Below, piece by piece: positions 1 through 7,503 of a stretch of DNA of 10,351 nt. Both the position numbers and the translations under genes were made by a program. The notes beneath the pieces were generated by a model. It saw only the letters and a program-made list of their open reading frames with translations. It was not told where the DNA came from and did no database searches. Source of the DNA: Deltaproteobacteria bacterium (GTDB lineage Bacteria; Desulfobacterota; Dissulfuribacteria; Dissulfuribacterales; QOAL01); NCBI GenBank assembly GCA_026996955.1, contig JALWJV010000347.1:1-10351 (forward strand), given 5' to 3'. The first letter of the stretch is position 1; every line of letters begins with the position of its first letter.

Positions 1-1
1 C

Positions 2-2638
2 ATAAAGAGTATTTTCAGGACAATTCATACCATCAAGGGTACTTCAGGGTTTTTCGGTTTTACCACCCTTGAGGGTATTGCCCACTTTGCAGAGGATATA
101 CTCTCAAAACTCCGGGATGGTGTAGTGCCTGTTGATGAGGAAATTACCACTATTCTGTTGCAGTCTGTTGATTACATCAAGGCAATTCTTGGCTCCCTTG
201 AGGCATCAGGCAAGGAACCTGATGATGTGGAGTACCTTGATTTTATAGTTGAGCTCAGGAATTTCTCGGAGCAGATTGTAAAGAAGAGTGGTGGCGGTTC
301 TGAGGATTCCGGCAAGGAAGCTTCAGAGGCATCAGATGGCTCTGCTGCAGAGGAGACCAAGGAGTCTTCAGCATCTGCCCAGGAAGAGGCTGAAGATAAG
401 AGTGAAGAAAAGTCCGAAGACGATAAACAGGCTCAGGAAGAAGGGCCTGAAAAGGCAGAAGAATCGTCAGAGACAGTTGCAAAGGAGAAGCAACAGACAG
501 AAAAATCTTCTGAAAAGGCTAAGAAGAAGGCTGCTCCTCCAAAGCCCAGAAAGGCCGCAGCACCTCCTGCCGGTGCCCATCAGCTAACCGAAACCCATGT
601 GCGTATTGATGTCCACCTGCTTGATCAACTAATGACCCTGGCAGGTGAGCTTGTGCTTTCAAGAAACAGGCTGACACAGATTACAAATAACCTGAACAAT
701 CCGGAGCTTACAAATGCAAATCAGCACATGAGCCTCGTGGTAACTGAGCTCCAGGAACAGATTATGAAGACAAGGATGCAGCCCATCGGAAATGTCTTCA
801 ACAAGTTCCCGCGCATAGTTAGAGACCTGGCCCGAAGTGCTGAAAAACAGGTACAGCTCAGGATTGAGGGTGCAGAGACCGAGCTTGATAGGTCCATTAT
901 TGAGAGCATTAAGGACCCGCTCACCCACATGGTCAGAAATTCCATTGATCATGGTATTGAGGCCTCGGATATCCGGCTTCAGCATGACAAACCAGCGGTT
1001 GGTACCCTGGTGATGCGGGCCTACCATGAAGGTGGCCAGGTAATAATAGAAATTGCTGATGACGGTGCTGGTATTGACCCGGAAAAATTAAAGAAAAAGG
1101 CACTGGAGAAGGAGCTGATAACCGAGGAGCAGGCTGAGACAATGTCAGACCGCGAGGCCCTGATGCTGATCTTTCTGCCCGGTTTTTCTACAGCAGAAAA
1201 GGTTACAAATATATCGGGCCGCGGTGTTGGAATGGACGTTGTCAAGACCAACATCGAAAAACTTGGCGGTACTGTTGAGCTTCAGAGCAAACTTGGCAAA
1301 GGCACTACAGTCAAAATCAAGATTCCACTGACCCTGGCAATTATTCCTGCCCTTATTGTCCATAGTGCAGGTCAGAGATACGCAATCCCGCAGGTCAACC
1401 TTGTTGAGCTGGTGCATCTCTCAAGGGAGGCAATAGAAAATGATGTTCAGGTAATTGGTGAGTCCGAGTTTTACAGGCTCAGAGGTGAGATACTTCCTCT
1501 TATCAGGCTGCGCAAGGTGCTTGGTGTACCTGTCTCTGAAGAAAACAACGAGTCAATGAATATTGTTGTATTGAATGCAGGCGACAGGCCCTTTGGGCTT
1601 GTGGTTGATGCAATCAGTGACTCAGAGGAGATTGTTGTAAAACCCCTGGGCAATCACCTCAAACACATACCTGCATTTGCCGGAACAACTCTCATGGGCG
1701 ATGGCAGGGTTGCCCTTATTATTGATATTACAGGTATTACTGCATCAATGCGCATGAAGGGTGACGATGCCATGAAGCACGCATCAGTAGTTGCAGGCAC
1801 AGGTGTTGATGAGGAGAGGCAGTTCCTCCTCCTCTGCTCTATTGCTCCTGATGAATTCTTTGCACTGCCCCTTGCCCTTGTAAACAGGCTGGACAAGATA
1901 CCTGCGTCAGACCTTGAGTTTGTTGGCGGTAAGGAGGTTGTACAGTACAGGGGTCATTCCATGCCTGTAATACGGCTTGAGAACTACCTGCCAATCTCCC
2001 CTCTGCCGGAGCAGGACGAGTATCACCTGATTGTCTTTAACATGAATGACAAGGATGTGGCCTTCCTGGTTTCAAAGATCGAGGACAGCCTTGACATTGC
2101 CATTGACGTTGAGGAGCATACTTTCAAGCAGGACGGTATCCTTGGTTCCGCAATCATAAAGGACAGGACAACCCTGTTCATGGATGTTTACCAGATAATC
2201 GAGATGCACGATCCCGAGTTCTTTGACAAGCCTGATCTGGAAGAGATAGGCGGAGCAAGGATACTCCTGGCAGAGGATTCTGCATTCTACCGCAACCTGC
2301 TTGCATCCTATCTCACCGCAGCAGGTTATGATGTAATCACCTGCGAGGATGGAGCCCAGGCCTGGAATACTCTCCAGGCAGATGATTTTGACCTTGTCAT
2401 TACAGATATAGAGATGCCGGCAATGGATGGCTTTGAGCTTGCCAAGAAGATCAGGGCTGATTCCAGGCTTAAAGATATGCCTATCATTGCAGTGACTTCT
2501 CTGTCCGGTGAGCAGGACAAGAGGCGGGGAATGGAGGTTGGGTTCAATGAATATCAGCCCAAACTTGACAGGGACGAGGTGCTTTCAGCCGTAACTTCCC
2601 TGCTTCACCCTGAAAAAGCTGTTGACATGGCTGCATAA
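2..2638 (+). CDS. cheA: CheA-type hybrid histidine kinase with C-terminal receiver (5' partial)
   Basis: Chemosensory histidine kinase: it autophosphorylates a histidine in its Hpt domain and passes the phosphate to receiver domains. The frame is open to the left edge, so the first few dozen residues are missing and the GTG at 125 is not the true start. In the 878-residue fragment the Hpt motif HTIKGTSGFFGF carries the phospho-acceptor His9 (codon 26-28). A Glu/Ser/Lys/Ala-rich linker covers about residues 96-195, with no recognisable P2 domain. The dimerisation helix begins near R201. The ATPase domain shows the N box (N313 in RNSIDHGIE), DDGAGID (353-359) and GRGVGMD (406-412). Two CheW-like domains follow (about 455-600 and 605-745). 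The receiver has acidic E758/D759, phospho-acceptor D802 (VITDIEMP) and K854. The layout resembles FrzE-like CheA-CheY fusions, but with a duplicated CheW module. The cheW start lies 11 nt downstream, so this is probably the first visible gene of the operon. Confidence 0.96.
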   Translation: MKSIFRTIHTIKGTSGFFGFTTLEGIAHFAEDILSKLRDGVVPVDEEITTILLQSVDYIKAILGSLEASGKEPDDVEYLDFIVELRNFSEQIVKKSGGGSEDSGKEASEASDGSAAEETKESSASAQEEAEDKSEEKSEDDKQAQEEGPEKAEESSETVAKEKQQTEKSSEKAKKKAAPPKPRKAAAPPAGAHQLTETHVRIDVHLLDQLMTLAGELVLSRNRLTQITNNLNNPELTNANQHMSLVVTELQEQIMKTRMQPIGNVFNKFPRIVRDLARSAEKQVQLRIEGAETELDRSIIESIKDPLTHMVRNSIDHGIEASDIRLQHDKPAVGTLVMRAYHEGGQVIIEIADDGAGIDPEKLKKKALEKELITEEQAETMSDREALMLIFLPGFSTAEKVTNISGRGVGMDVVKTNIEKLGGTVELQSKLGKGTTVKIKIPLTLAIIPALIVHSAGQRYAIPQVNLVELVHLSREAIENDVQVIGESEFYRLRGEILPLIRLRKVLGVPVSEENNESMNIVVLNAGDRPFGLVVDAISDSEEIVVKPLGNHLKHIPAFAGTTLMGDGRVALIIDITGITASMRMKGDDAMKHASVVAGTGVDEERQFLLLCSIAPDEFFALPLALVNRLDKIPASDLEFVGGKEVVQYRGHSMPVIRLENYLPISPLPEQDEYHLIVFNMNDKDVAFLVSKIEDSLDIAIDVEEHTFKQDGILGSAIIKDRTTLFMDVYQIIEMHDPEFFDKPDLEEIGGARILLAEDSAFYRNLLASYLTAAGYDVITCEDGAQAWNTLQADDFDLVITDIEMPAMDGFELAKKIRADSRLKDMPIIAVTSLSGEQDKRRGMEVGFNEYQPKLDRDEVLSAVTSLLHPEKAVDMAA

Positions 2639-2649
2639 GGAGAGACAAA

Positions 2650-3219
2650 ATGAGTAATGAAATGGCAAATCTTCCTGTGGAGTCCCAGAATACCGAGGTG
2701 GTGGAACTTCATGGTGATAATACCGAGCAGTTTGTAACCTTCTACTTCGGGCAGCACTTTTTCGGCCTGCCCATTGATGATGTCATTGAGATTAACAAGG
2801 CACTGGACATCACCCCTGTCCCCTTGGCGCCTGCTTATGTGGCCGGGGTGGTGAATCTGCGAGGGCAGATACTTACGGCAGTGCATCTTGCCCAGAAGGT
2901 GGGACTTCATGTGCCCTTGACTGCAGAGAACCGGGATGAAGATTCGGACCAGACCGAAGAATCATCAAAAGAAGAATCATCAACAAAATATAACAATGTG
3001 ATCATGGGGAGCAGGGAAGAGCCTGTGAGCCTTCTTGTGGAGCGGATAGGCGATGTCATGTCTGTTCCCCGGAACAAGATCGAACCGCCTCCTGCAATAA
3101 TAGAGGGGGTGGATGCAAAATATGTCAGCAAGGTCTGTAAACTTGATGGTGAACTTTTGATTATTCTGGACCCTGCAGCAATGGAGAGACCGGAAAACAG
3201 TAATGAGCGCCAGGCATGA
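2650..3219 (+). CDS. cheW: CheW-like coupling protein with acidic insertion
   Basis: Adaptor that links chemoreceptors to the CheA kinase in the cytoplasmic array. The 189-residue product has a CheW fold: QFVTFYFGQHFFGLPIDDV near residues 27-45 and the hallmark GVVNLRGQILTAVHL at 66-80. The C-terminal half matches the rest of the domain (SLLVERIGDVM, then a KLDGELLIILDP strand). A Glu/Ser/Asp-rich stretch at about residues 95-118 interrupts the domain, and this makes the protein somewhat longer than typical CheW. The start is well supported: AAGGAG at 2637-2642 overlaps the cheA stop and sits 7 nt before the ATG. The 3' end overlaps the next gene by 17 nt. It presumably works with the CheA just upstream. 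No receptor or response-regulator gene is visible in the window. Confidence 0.93.
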   Translation: MSNEMANLPVESQNTEVVELHGDNTEQFVTFYFGQHFFGLPIDDVIEINKALDITPVPLAPAYVAGVVNLRGQILTAVHLAQKVGLHVPLTAENRDEDSDQTEESSKEESSTKYNNVIMGSREEPVSLLVERIGDVMSVPRNKIEPPPAIIEGVDAKYVSKVCKLDGELLIILDPAAMERPENSNERQA

Positions 3220-4249
3220 GCGTTTCAAAAGGGAAGACGTGCGGGAAAATGACCCCTGGAGTGTTTTGGGGCTGCGTCCCGGGGCCACGCCTGAAGAGAT
3301 CAGGAAGGCATTCAGGCGGAGAATAAAGCAGGTCCACCCGGATTCAGCCACTGCAGACTCCATACATATTCAGTCTGTCTGCTCGCTTGTCCAGGCATAC
3401 CGTTTCCTTGAAAAGAGGTTTGAGCCTGAAATTATTGGAAACACGGCTGAAGGGACAGAGCCTGAAACCTTCCTGCGAGATGCCAATAACGGGCTGTTTC
3501 TGTTTCTTGAAGTAAGTGCCAGGGATGCCTTTTCAGGTAACACAATAACGCTGTCCATAGCCGATGTGGAGGCTGCGTGCCCTGCATGCAGCGGTTCAGG
3601 TAGTGTCCATCTGGTTAATTTCCATAAATGTGAAGAGTGTTCAGGAAGCGGGTTTCATGAACTGCCCTGGGGGCGTACCAAGCTCCGGGTGGTTTGCAAT
3701 AACTGTGGAGGCAAGGGGCTTATTACCAGGCGCAAGTGTAATCTCTGCAAGGGAGCAGGGCACATAACCCGTCAGCGGAGTGTTGATGTGAGGCTTCCCA
3801 GGGGCATAAGAGACGGCAGTATCATAAGACTGCCGGGGCAGGGACACTGGCGCCAGGACAGGCAGTGCCGGGATGCCCTGTTTGTTGAGGTAAGGGTAAA
3901 CTTTCCTGAAGGCTGGGAGCTTGATGGAGTTGATGTAAAGAGCCGGGTGGATGTGGATCTCTGGACAGCCCTTGCAGGTGGCACTGTCCTTGTGGAGACA
4001 TTGGACGGTGATGAGGCGGTGGTTCTAGGCCCGTGTTCATTTGACAGAAAGAGGGTAGTCCTTGCCGGGAAGGGATGGCGTGATTCAAGAGGTAAGCGGG
4101 GGGATCATATTGTGGATTTGGACATTGTCTTTCCCTCAGGCAGGCCGCCTGCTGCAGCTCTTGCCCTGATTGGATGGTTGAGGAGGCTCTGGCCCGCAGG
4201 TAAACCATCCGAACTCCTCTCCCTGCCTCCATCAGATAATGAGCTGTGA
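3203..4249 (+). CDS. DnaJ-like J-domain protein with zinc-finger region
   Basis: J-domain co-chaperone-like protein, expected to stimulate ATP hydrolysis by a DnaK/Hsp70 partner. The J domain lies at about residues 17-75 with the essential HPD tripeptide at 45-47. Four CxxCxGxG-type motifs begin at C126, C143, C165 and C179, forming the two-zinc domain of DnaJ/type I proteins. A C-terminal substrate-binding region follows (VDVRLPRGIRDGSIIRLPGQ and onward). Compared with canonical DnaJ it lacks a clear Gly/Phe-rich segment after the J domain and has a non-standard linker there. It is therefore probably a specialised paralogue and not the housekeeping chaperone. No strong ribosome binding site precedes the ATG; the 17-nt overlap with cheW suggests translational coupling. 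A GTG at 3239 is an alternative start that would still keep the J domain. The tight position between cheW and an EAL-HDOD gene suggests a role linked to this signalling module, but no client is evident. Confidence 0.92.
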   Translation: MSARHERFKREDVRENDPWSVLGLRPGATPEEIRKAFRRRIKQVHPDSATADSIHIQSVCSLVQAYRFLEKRFEPEIIGNTAEGTEPETFLRDANNGLFLFLEVSARDAFSGNTITLSIADVEAACPACSGSGSVHLVNFHKCEECSGSGFHELPWGRTKLRVVCNNCGGKGLITRRKCNLCKGAGHITRQRSVDVRLPRGIRDGSIIRLPGQGHWRQDRQCRDALFVEVRVNFPEGWELDGVDVKSRVDVDLWTALAGGTVLVETLDGDEAVVLGPCSFDRKRVVLAGKGWRDSRGKRGDHIVDLDIVFPSGRPPAAALALIGWLRRLWPAGKPSELLSLPPSDNEL

Positions 4250-4258
4250 CCATACAAG

Positions 4259-5479
4259 ATGAAAGAACTTTATGTTGGGAGACAGCCAATCCTGAACAGG
4301 GCACAGAGAACTGTTGCCTATGAGGTTTTGTACCGTTCCGGGCCAGATAACTGTTTTGATGTCAATACCTGCGGGACAGAGGCAAGTCTCAAGGTCATAA
4401 GCAGCATTTTTACAGACATAGGCATTAGGGAGCTTGCCTTTGGAAAACCTGTTTTTATCAACTTCAACAAGGACCTGCTTTTCAGTGAACTTCCAGAGTT
4501 AAGCCCGGATTCGGTTGTGGTTGAGATCCTGGAAGATGTCGAGGTGGATGATGCCGTCTATAACGCATGTCTTGCCCTTAGAAAAAACGGCTTCAGAATA
4601 GCCCTGGATGATTTTATACTTCATGAAGGAAGCCGCCGCCTTTTAAAGCTTGCCTCAATAATAAAGATTGACTGGAGGGCCGATCCTGTTGAGCATATCA
4701 GGGCTGTATGCAAGGAGCTTGAACCCTACAAATTAAAACTTCTTGCCGAGAAGGTGGAGACAGAAGAGGAGTTTCGCCAGGCCCTTGAACTTGGTTTTGA
4801 CCTGTTTCAGGGGTTTTTCTTTGAGCGCCCTGTAATGGTCAGGGCTGCTTCCGTAAAGGTTATGAGCGGAACCTTTATGGAGATCATGGGACTGCTCCAG
4901 GCAGATGATATGAACCTGGACGAAATAGAAAAGGTTATTGCCAGGGATGCTGCGCTCTCATACAAACTGCTCAAAATTATCAACTCCGCTGCAACAGGTC
5001 TTTCCAGGCAGATAGATTCCATTAGACAGGCCCTGGTCCTTCTGGGCATTGATGAGCTTAAACGCTGGATCATGCTGCTTATGCTGGTTCAGCATGGACA
5101 GAAATGCCCTTCTGAACTCCTTGCCACTGCCTTCATTCGGGCAATATTTGGTGAAAAGCTGGCGTTGTGTGCCGGAAGAGATGAAGATGCCCCTTCAGTC
5201 TATATGGTGGGGCTCCTGTCTGTTTTTGATGCCATGCTAAAACGCCCCATTGAGCAGGTGGTTTCTGACCTGCCTCTGTCCCCGCCCCTTAAAGACGCCC
5301 TTGTCCATGAAAAGGGCCCCTTAAGCCCCTATTTTAGGATGATGCGCGCCTATGAGAGTGCCGACCGCAAGAGCATCGGCCGTCTTGCACAGACCCTGGG
5401 CATTGAAAGCTCTCAGGTGGTGCGCTGTTATCTGGATACCCTGCGGGAATCCGGGCTGTATATTCAGGCAATGGCCTGA
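4259..5479 (+). CDS. EAL and HDOD domain-containing signalling protein
   Basis: Two-domain cytoplasmic signalling protein of the YuxH/CdgJ type. The N-terminal EAL-like domain (about residues 1-195) is a cyclic-di-GMP phosphodiesterase fold. It keeps many catalytic-type positions: E22-V23-L24 in place of EAL, N68 or N70 in FINFN, E89, D117-D118, K136, E164 and Q184. The usual DDFG loop reads DDFI, so activity is uncertain. An HDOD domain (about residues 200-385) follows, including DAALSYKLLKIINSA and ALVLLGIDELKRWIML. HDOD is related to HD phosphohydrolases but lacks their metal-binding HD signature and is thought to mediate protein interactions. The start is 9 nt after the J-protein stop with no strong ribosome binding site, consistent with coupling in the same operon. 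In other bacteria related proteins affect motility and biofilm formation; a link to the upstream CheA module is inferred from position. It is the last gene of the operon. Confidence 0.92.
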   Translation: MKELYVGRQPILNRAQRTVAYEVLYRSGPDNCFDVNTCGTEASLKVISSIFTDIGIRELAFGKPVFINFNKDLLFSELPELSPDSVVVEILEDVEVDDAVYNACLALRKNGFRIALDDFILHEGSRRLLKLASIIKIDWRADPVEHIRAVCKELEPYKLKLLAEKVETEEEFRQALELGFDLFQGFFFERPVMVRAASVKVMSGTFMEIMGLLQADDMNLDEIEKVIARDAALSYKLLKIINSAATGLSRQIDSIRQALVLLGIDELKRWIMLLMLVQHGQKCPSELLATAFIRAIFGEKLALCAGRDEDAPSVYMVGLLSVFDAMLKRPIEQVVSDLPLSPPLKDALVHEKGPLSPYFRMMRAYESADRKSIGRLAQTLGIESSQVVRCYLDTLRESGLYIQAMA

Positions 5480-5481
5480 AT

Positions 5482-5528
5482 TGATCCTTCCGAATCAGTC
5501 ATCTATCCCCCAAAAAGTTGAAGGATCA
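5482..5528. repeat. Inverted repeat just after the EAL-HDOD gene
   Basis: The arms TGATCCTTC (5482-5490) and GAAGGATCA (5520-5528) are perfect 9-bp reverse complements separated by 29 nt. They begin three nucleotides after the stop codon of the EAL-HDOD gene. The RNA could fold into a 3' end stem, possibly together with the smaller hairpin that follows. Confidence 0.45.
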
Positions 5529-5529
5529 G

Positions 5530-5559
5530 GGTGTACCATGCGCACCATAATGTTTTTTT
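5530..5559 (+). terminator. Possible rho-independent terminator of the signalling operon
   Basis: A short hairpin with 5-bp arms GGTGT/GCACC (one G-U pair, 5530-5546, 7-nt loop) is followed by a T run at 5552-5558. The stem is weak and a five-base gap separates it from the T run, so this is a tentative call. It is correctly placed about 50 nt after the last gene of the operon. Confidence 0.4.
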
Positions 5560-5660
5560 GTTTGTACTGAATAAACGATCTTTCGCAACTGTTCAGCGTA
5601 CTTATGTTAATAAAGGTTGGTAAATGGTCTTATTTTTCCGTTCCGGAGAACAATTTCTTT

Positions 5661-5752
5661 TTTTTCTAAGGCTTGCTCCGCCAAAATCGCGAAACTCGCT
5701 CGTCCTTCGCTCAGACAGACGCGATTTTATGGCTGCGCTTCGCCAAGAAAAA
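5661..5752. repeat. Nested palindrome (cruciform-like repeat element)
   Basis: The inner arms AAAATCGCG (5683-5691) and CGCGATTTT (5720-5728) are a perfect 9-bp inverted repeat around a 28-nt loop. Outside them sit two small GGC...GCC hairpins (5670-5682 and 5731-5744). The outermost arms are TTTTTCT (5661-5667) and AGAAAAA (5746-5752), and the loop itself carries repeated CGCT/TCGC units. The whole could extrude as a multi-armed cruciform or fold as a branched RNA. The symmetry and noncoding position suggest a dispersed palindromic repeat of the genome. Confidence 0.65.
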
Positions 5753-5770
5753 CTACGACCTAGATTGAGC

Positions 5771-5846
5771 GTTTCAAAATCTGGAAAACTATTTTTTTAA
5801 TGAAATTAAAAGGAGTTATGCGATTATATCTTTTCAGTTTTGAAAC
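5771..5846. repeat. Second inverted repeat in the AT-rich block
   Basis: GTTTCAAAA (5771-5779) pairs perfectly with TTTTGAAAC (5838-5846). The pairing continues inward imperfectly through CTGGAAAA (5781-5788) against TTTTCAG (5831-5837), giving a stem of about 16 bp with a loop of roughly 42 nt. The loop includes a T run and AAAAGGAG just before an ATG at 5818. It lies 18 nt from the nested palindrome and may be part of the same element. Confidence 0.5.
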
Positions 5847-6163
5847 CCTTCGGGATTGCCGTATTTACTGCATCTCCTTTGTCAGAGAAATCCCCATATA
5901 GCCGACTATTATGGGAATTCCTCTTTCGCGGATCTGCAGCAAATCCGACAATCGCTCAATCTAGGTACGAAATTGTTCAAAGTCACTCCAAAACAAGACC
6001 ATTTACCACGCTGCATAGATACGATCTTTCTTCATTATTCGAAGTGCAGGATTCAGGTTTCATGTTTCCTTTGAAGCTGTTTGGGTATATATTTGCAAGA
6101 GGCATATCAAGCATCGCTTCCTTAAACTTTTGAAATATTCAATCCAGACGCTATCTGTTTTGT

Positions 6164-7489
6164 ATGATCCGGCTTTGTATGAATAGAATCTTCTCCAGAA
6201 AACTTCTTTTGGCGATCAGTGCCTTTGGCCTTTTCTTTGCAACTGTCCTTGGTCCTGTCCCTTCCTGTAATGCTGAAAAGGTGTATGTGGATATCACCTC
6301 GCCCTTTATGCGCAAGATACCTGTGGCTGTGCCAGAGCCCCATGTGGAAGGCGGCACTTTTGAAGACAGGGTTGCTGCAAGAAACATTACCCGTATTCTT
6401 GCGGCTGATCTTGAATTCATGGGTTTTTTCTCTGTGCCTGACCCTGGGCTGTACAGGTCACCGGACATGCCGCTCAAGGACTATCCGGCAGATTATGTAG
6501 TGAAGAGCCGCATGCAGCACAGGGGTAATGAGCTTGTAATGGAGTTTCGTTTAATAGAGACAGCCACAGGCAAGCTTGCGGCAGGGGTGAAGTACAGTGC
6601 CACCATGCAGGATCAGAGGATCCTAGCCCACCGTTTTGCCGAAAAGGTTGTCAGGGCTATTACAGGGGAGGGGGGGCTTACACTTTCACGCATTGTGTTC
6701 GTTGGTACAAGGGGCACAAACCGTGAGGTCTATTCGGCAGATTTTGATGGTCATAATGTCCGCAAAGAGACCTCTCTCCATACCATAGTGCTTTCTCCCC
6801 GTTATTCTCCGGATGGCAGGTTTATTGCCTTTACCTCTTACAGGTCTGGCAGGCCATGCCTCTATATCAAGGATTTGAAAACCGGCAGGATTTCCAGGTC
6901 AGCATGTTACAAGGGCTCCAATATCGCGCATTCATGGCATCCAGGCAGCAGAAAACTTGCCATAACTTTAAGCAGGGACGGAAGCCCTGACATCTATCTT
7001 GTAACTTTAAGCGGCAAGATTATTAAACGGCTGACCTGGGGGCGGAGCATAAATATCTCGCCAAGCTGGTCCCCTGACGGCAGTGAGCTGGTATTTGTCT
7101 CAGACAGGGCAGGTGTCCCCCAGCTTTACATCCTTAATGCAGGTTCTGGAAGCGTACGCCGCCTTATCTTTACCGGGGTTTACAGCACTGATCCCCAGTG
7201 GTCGCCCAGGGGTGACAGGATTGTTTTTTCAGCCAGGGTGAACGGTAAGTTTCAGATTTTTACCGTTTCTGCCAGGGGCGGAGAGCCTGAGCAGCTGACT
7301 TTTTCAGACAGTAATGAGAATCCTTCGTGGTCTCCGGATGGCAGACAGATTCTCTTTACCCGTACCCATGCAAATGGCAGGAAATGCCTTTATGTCATGT
7401 ACCTGAACGGGGCTGGCAAGAGGAGGCTGCTGGAGTTTGGAAACAGTGCAGCAATGGGGTTCTGGGGCCCTAACAGGTTTATGAATTAG
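6164..7489 (+). CDS. tolB: Tol-Pal system periplasmic beta-propeller protein TolB
   Basis: Periplasmic component of the Tol-Pal system, which keeps the outer membrane attached and constricting during division; TolB binds Pal and is released through TolA. The 441-residue product is the usual family size. It has a Sec signal peptide (basic start, hydrophobic core LLLAISAFGLFFATVLG, probable cleavage after A37 in SCNA). The TolB N-terminal domain follows (about residues 40-165, with DITSPFMRKIPVAVPEP). A C-terminal beta-propeller has PD40/WD40-like repeats: YSPDGRFIAF, WSPDGSELVFVSDRAG, WSPRGDRIVFSA and WSPDGRQILFTRT. The ATG at 6179 gives a more conventional signal-peptide n-region and is an equally plausible start; no good ribosome binding site precedes either. 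It heads an operon with cpoB 27 nt downstream. No tolQRA lies upstream within the window, and pal is absent from its common position directly after tolB. Confidence 0.95.
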   Translation: MIRLCMNRIFSRKLLLAISAFGLFFATVLGPVPSCNAEKVYVDITSPFMRKIPVAVPEPHVEGGTFEDRVAARNITRILAADLEFMGFFSVPDPGLYRSPDMPLKDYPADYVVKSRMQHRGNELVMEFRLIETATGKLAAGVKYSATMQDQRILAHRFAEKVVRAITGEGGLTLSRIVFVGTRGTNREVYSADFDGHNVRKETSLHTIVLSPRYSPDGRFIAFTSYRSGRPCLYIKDLKTGRISRSACYKGSNIAHSWHPGSRKLAITLSRDGSPDIYLVTLSGKIIKRLTWGRSINISPSWSPDGSELVFVSDRAGVPQLYILNAGSGSVRRLIFTGVYSTDPQWSPRGDRIVFSARVNGKFQIFTVSARGGEPEQLTFSDSNENPSWSPDGRQILFTRTHANGRKCLYVMYLNGAGKRRLLEFGNSAAMGFWGPNRFMN

Positions 7490-7503
7490 GAGAAAGTTGT
7501 TTT

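Larger units (their letters stand above)
5480..6163. other. Long intergenic block with palindromes and no convincing gene
   Basis: This 684-nt stretch separates the signalling operon from tolB. It is clearly more AT-rich than the flanking genes, with several T tracts. It contains a possible terminator near 5530-5559, a nested palindrome at 5661-5752 and an inverted repeat at 5771-5846. From about 5847 to 6163 two overlapping plus-strand frames stay open (5840-6133 and 5856-6074), both starting with TTG and without a ribosome binding site. Neither product resembles a protein family I recognise. The composition and structure suggest a dispersed repeat element or a decayed insertion. The tolB promoter presumably lies in its right part. 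Confidence 0.6.

Noticed and set aside
659..1417. Several minus-strand frames of 69-122 codons opposite cheA
   Set aside because: They lie antisense to well-supported CheA domains, lack ribosome binding sites and resemble no protein family.
3216..3219. ATGA overlap suggesting a start at 3216 for the gene after cheW
   Set aside because: That ATG is in a different frame from the J domain; the ATG at 3203 is in frame with the HPD motif.
3822..4304. 160-codon minus-strand frame across the J-protein end
   Set aside because: Antisense to a coding region with clear DnaJ C-terminal sequence; Pro/Gln/Ser-rich shadow composition.
5352..5570. Plus-strand frame running past the EAL-HDOD stop
   Set aside because: It starts inside the HDOD gene in another frame and its product has no recognisable features.
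5818..5901. 27-codon frame preceded by AGGAG
   Set aside because: Only 2 nt separate the purine run from the ATG, the frame is very short and it lies in repeat-like DNA; kept only as a remark in the findings.
6130..6168. Possible sigma-70 promoter of tolB (TTGAAA at 6130, TATCTG or TATGAT downstream)
   Set aside because: Spacing or -10 match is poor in each combination, and TATGAT overlaps the first start codon.
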